Shown piece by piece: positions 62,761 to 64,000 of a stretch of DNA of 64,000 nt. The translations under genes were made by a program, and so were the position numbers. This stretch comes from Hydractinia symbiolongicarpus (taxonomy: Eukaryota; Cnidaria; Hydrozoa; Anthoathecata; Hydractiniidae), in the NCBI RefSeq assembly GCF_029227915.1, contig NC_079877.1, positions 6,512,001 to 6,576,000 of the forward strand. Direction: 5' to 3'. The number at the start of each line of letters is the position of its first letter. Position 1 is the first letter of the stretch. The notes beneath the pieces were generated by a model. That model did no database searches, was not told where the DNA came from, and saw only the letters and a list, made by a program, of their open reading frames with translations.

Positions 62761-64000
62761 AAAGGATTTTTTCAATTATCTTTTGACCACTAAAACGCAT
62801 GAGACTTGCCGTTTTCAAAAATGTTTTCATTTTTGATGAGACGCTGAATAAAAGAAGTTTAATTGCAGGCAAACGAAAACCCGCGACTTCCCGTAAATCC
62901 CGGACTCGGCCCGTATAGTCAAAAGTATACAAAGAAAGTACCCAGGTAGTAAACTCATTTCCCGAACGATTTTTTAAATTAATTTTCACCACTAAAACGC
63001 ATGAGACTTGTAGTTTTCAGAAATGTTTTCATTTTTGATGAGACGCTTAATGAAAGTTGTTTAATCGCCGGCAAACGAAAACCCGCAATTTCCCGTAAAT
63101 CCCGGGCTTGGCCCGTATAGTCGAATGTATACAAAGAAAGTACCCTGTGAGTAAACTCATTTCCGAAAGGATTTTTTCAATTATCTTTTGACCACTAAAA
63201 CGCATGAGACTTGCAGTTTTCAAAAATGTTTTCATTTTTGATGAGACGCTTAATAAAAGAGGTTTAATCGCCGGCAAACGAAATCCCGCGATTTCCCGTA
63301 AATCCCGGGCTTGGCCCGTATAGTCAAATGTATACAAAGAAAGTACCCAGGGAGTAAACTCATTTCCCGAACGATTTTTTAATTTTTTTTTTGTCACCAC
63401 TAAAACGCATGAGACTTGTAGTTTTCAAAAATGTTTTCATTTTTGATGAGACGCTTAATGAAAGAGGTTTAATCGCCGGCAAACTAAAACCCGCGATTTC
63501 CCGTAAATCCCGGGCTTGGCCCGTATAGTCGAATGTATACAAAGAAAGTACCCTGTGAGTAAACTCATTTCCAGAACGATTTTTTAATTTATCTTTTGAC
63601 CACTAAAACGCATGAGACTTGCAGTTTTCAAAAATGTTTTCATTTTTGATGAGACGCTTAATAAAAGAGGTTTAATCGCCGGCAAACGAAATCCCGCGAT
63701 TTTCCGTAAATCCCGGGCTTGGCCCGTATAGTCGAATGTATACAAAGAAAGTACCCAGGGAGTAAACTCATTTCCCGAACGATTTTTTAAATTTTTTTTT
63801 CACCACTAAAACGCATGAGACTTGTAGTTTTCAAAAATGTTTTCATTTTTGATGAGAAGCTTAATGAAAGAGGTTTAATCGCCGGCAAACGAAAACCCGC
63901 GATTTCACGTATCCCGGGCTTGGCCCGTATAGTCGAATGTATACAAAGAAAGAACCCTGTGAGTAAACTCATTTCCAGAACGATTTTTTAATTTATTTTT
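62761..64000. repeat. Final mosaic, running off the window end
   Basis: 63,046-63,790 matches the 1,220-bp unit at 57.2 and 58.4 kb, including the GT insertion at 63,393. Near 62,864 GCAGGC replaces GCCGGC. A 3-bp loss occurs near 63,910 (CACGTATCCCGGG for CACGTAAATCCCGGG). The array continues past base 64,000 within a T-rich tract. Confidence 0.78.

Larger units (their letters stand above)
1..64000. repeat. Uninterrupted 203-bp tandem satellite array (about 315 monomers)
   Basis: The landmark ATGAGACTTG recurs at 130, 333, 536, 739 and so on, with 203-bp spacing, to the end of the window. Single-monomer spacings of 202 to 205 bp arise from small indels, and a few partial monomers break the phase. 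All copies point the same way, and no non-satellite sequence longer than a few bases was seen. Both ends of the window lie inside monomers. Long homogeneous arrays like this are known from eukaryotic centromeric, pericentromeric, subtelomeric and other heterochromatic regions; which of these applies cannot be read from the sequence. The hand consensus is about 38% GC. I do not recognise the family, so neither species nor function is assigned. The whole span is non-genic, and the later entries only subdivide it. Confidence 0.98.

Noticed and set aside
1-64000. CRISPR array
   Set aside because: The period is 203 bp, with similarity along the entire unit and no unique spacers between short repeats.
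1-64000. rDNA spacer repeats or a tRNA/5S gene cluster
   Set aside because: No rRNA or tRNA core sequence, no internal promoter boxes in the right arrangement, and no non-repeat gene segment were seen.
1-64000. Transposon-derived array or embedded mobile element
   Set aside because: No reverse transcriptase or transposase frame, no terminal repeats with target duplications, and no foreign insertion anywhere. Spread of blocks is better explained by recombination among monomers.
1-64000. Telomeric repeat or bacterial/plasmid origin iterons
   Set aside because: No short telomere-type repeats. The unit length, array size and lack of replication genes do not fit iterons.

Overview
The whole 64 kb window is one uninterrupted satellite DNA array. 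Its basic unit is 203 bp, with about 315 head-to-tail copies in the same orientation. The array enters the window mid-monomer at base 1 and is still running at base 64,000, so neither edge is visible. I find no protein-coding gene, rRNA, tRNA, transposon, CRISPR array or unique-sequence island. A long homogeneous satellite of this kind indicates a eukaryotic nuclear chromosome: centromeric, pericentromeric, subtelomeric or another heterochromatic block. I do not recognise the satellite family and cannot name the species. A hand-made consensus is about 38% GC with about 13 CpG per 203 bp. That is more CpG than base composition predicts, and it argues against long-term germline CpG methylation and decay.

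Each monomer is bipartite. One half is AT-rich, with runs of T and A. The other half is richer in GC, with four CCCG motifs about one helical turn apart, followed by the dyad GTATA-N8-TATAC. Two main haplotype classes exist. Class A carries GCTGAATAAAAGAAG, GGACTCGG, TCAAAAG and CCCAGGGAG. Class B carries GCTTAATGAAAG, GGGCTTGG, TCGAATG and CCCTGTGAG. Many monomers are A/B chimeras.

Higher-order structure is a mosaic, not one regular higher-order repeat. Exact offsets between diagnostic variants give these units. 1-2,669: 1,421 bp (7-mer). 2,731-3,541: 406 bp dimers. 3,830-5,474: 609 bp trimers. 7,921-12,037: 1,621 bp 8-mers. 13,621-15,242: 811 bp 4-mers. 18,807-28,773: a large tandem duplication (5,796 and 4,171 bp) whose first copy holds an extra 1,625 bp 8-mer. 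33,881-38,546: a 1,623 bp triplication whose last copy has lost one monomer. 41,161-46,667: a 2,841 bp duplication with a complex joint. 45,641-49,500: 1,421 and 1,218 bp units. 51,041-52,662: 811 bp. 54,987-56,937: 1,013 bp. 57,203-59,625: 1,220 bp. Segments also recur at long range; for example about 1.5-7.3 kb reappears at about 37.6-42.2 kb.

The short minus-strand open frames, mostly 60-120 codons, are by-products of the repeat. Because 203 is not a multiple of three, each frame is interrupted after about one to one and a half monomers. The main biological content is the record of unequal exchange, template switching, conversion and deletion that built the array, plus possible protein-binding or nucleosome-phasing signals in the monomer.
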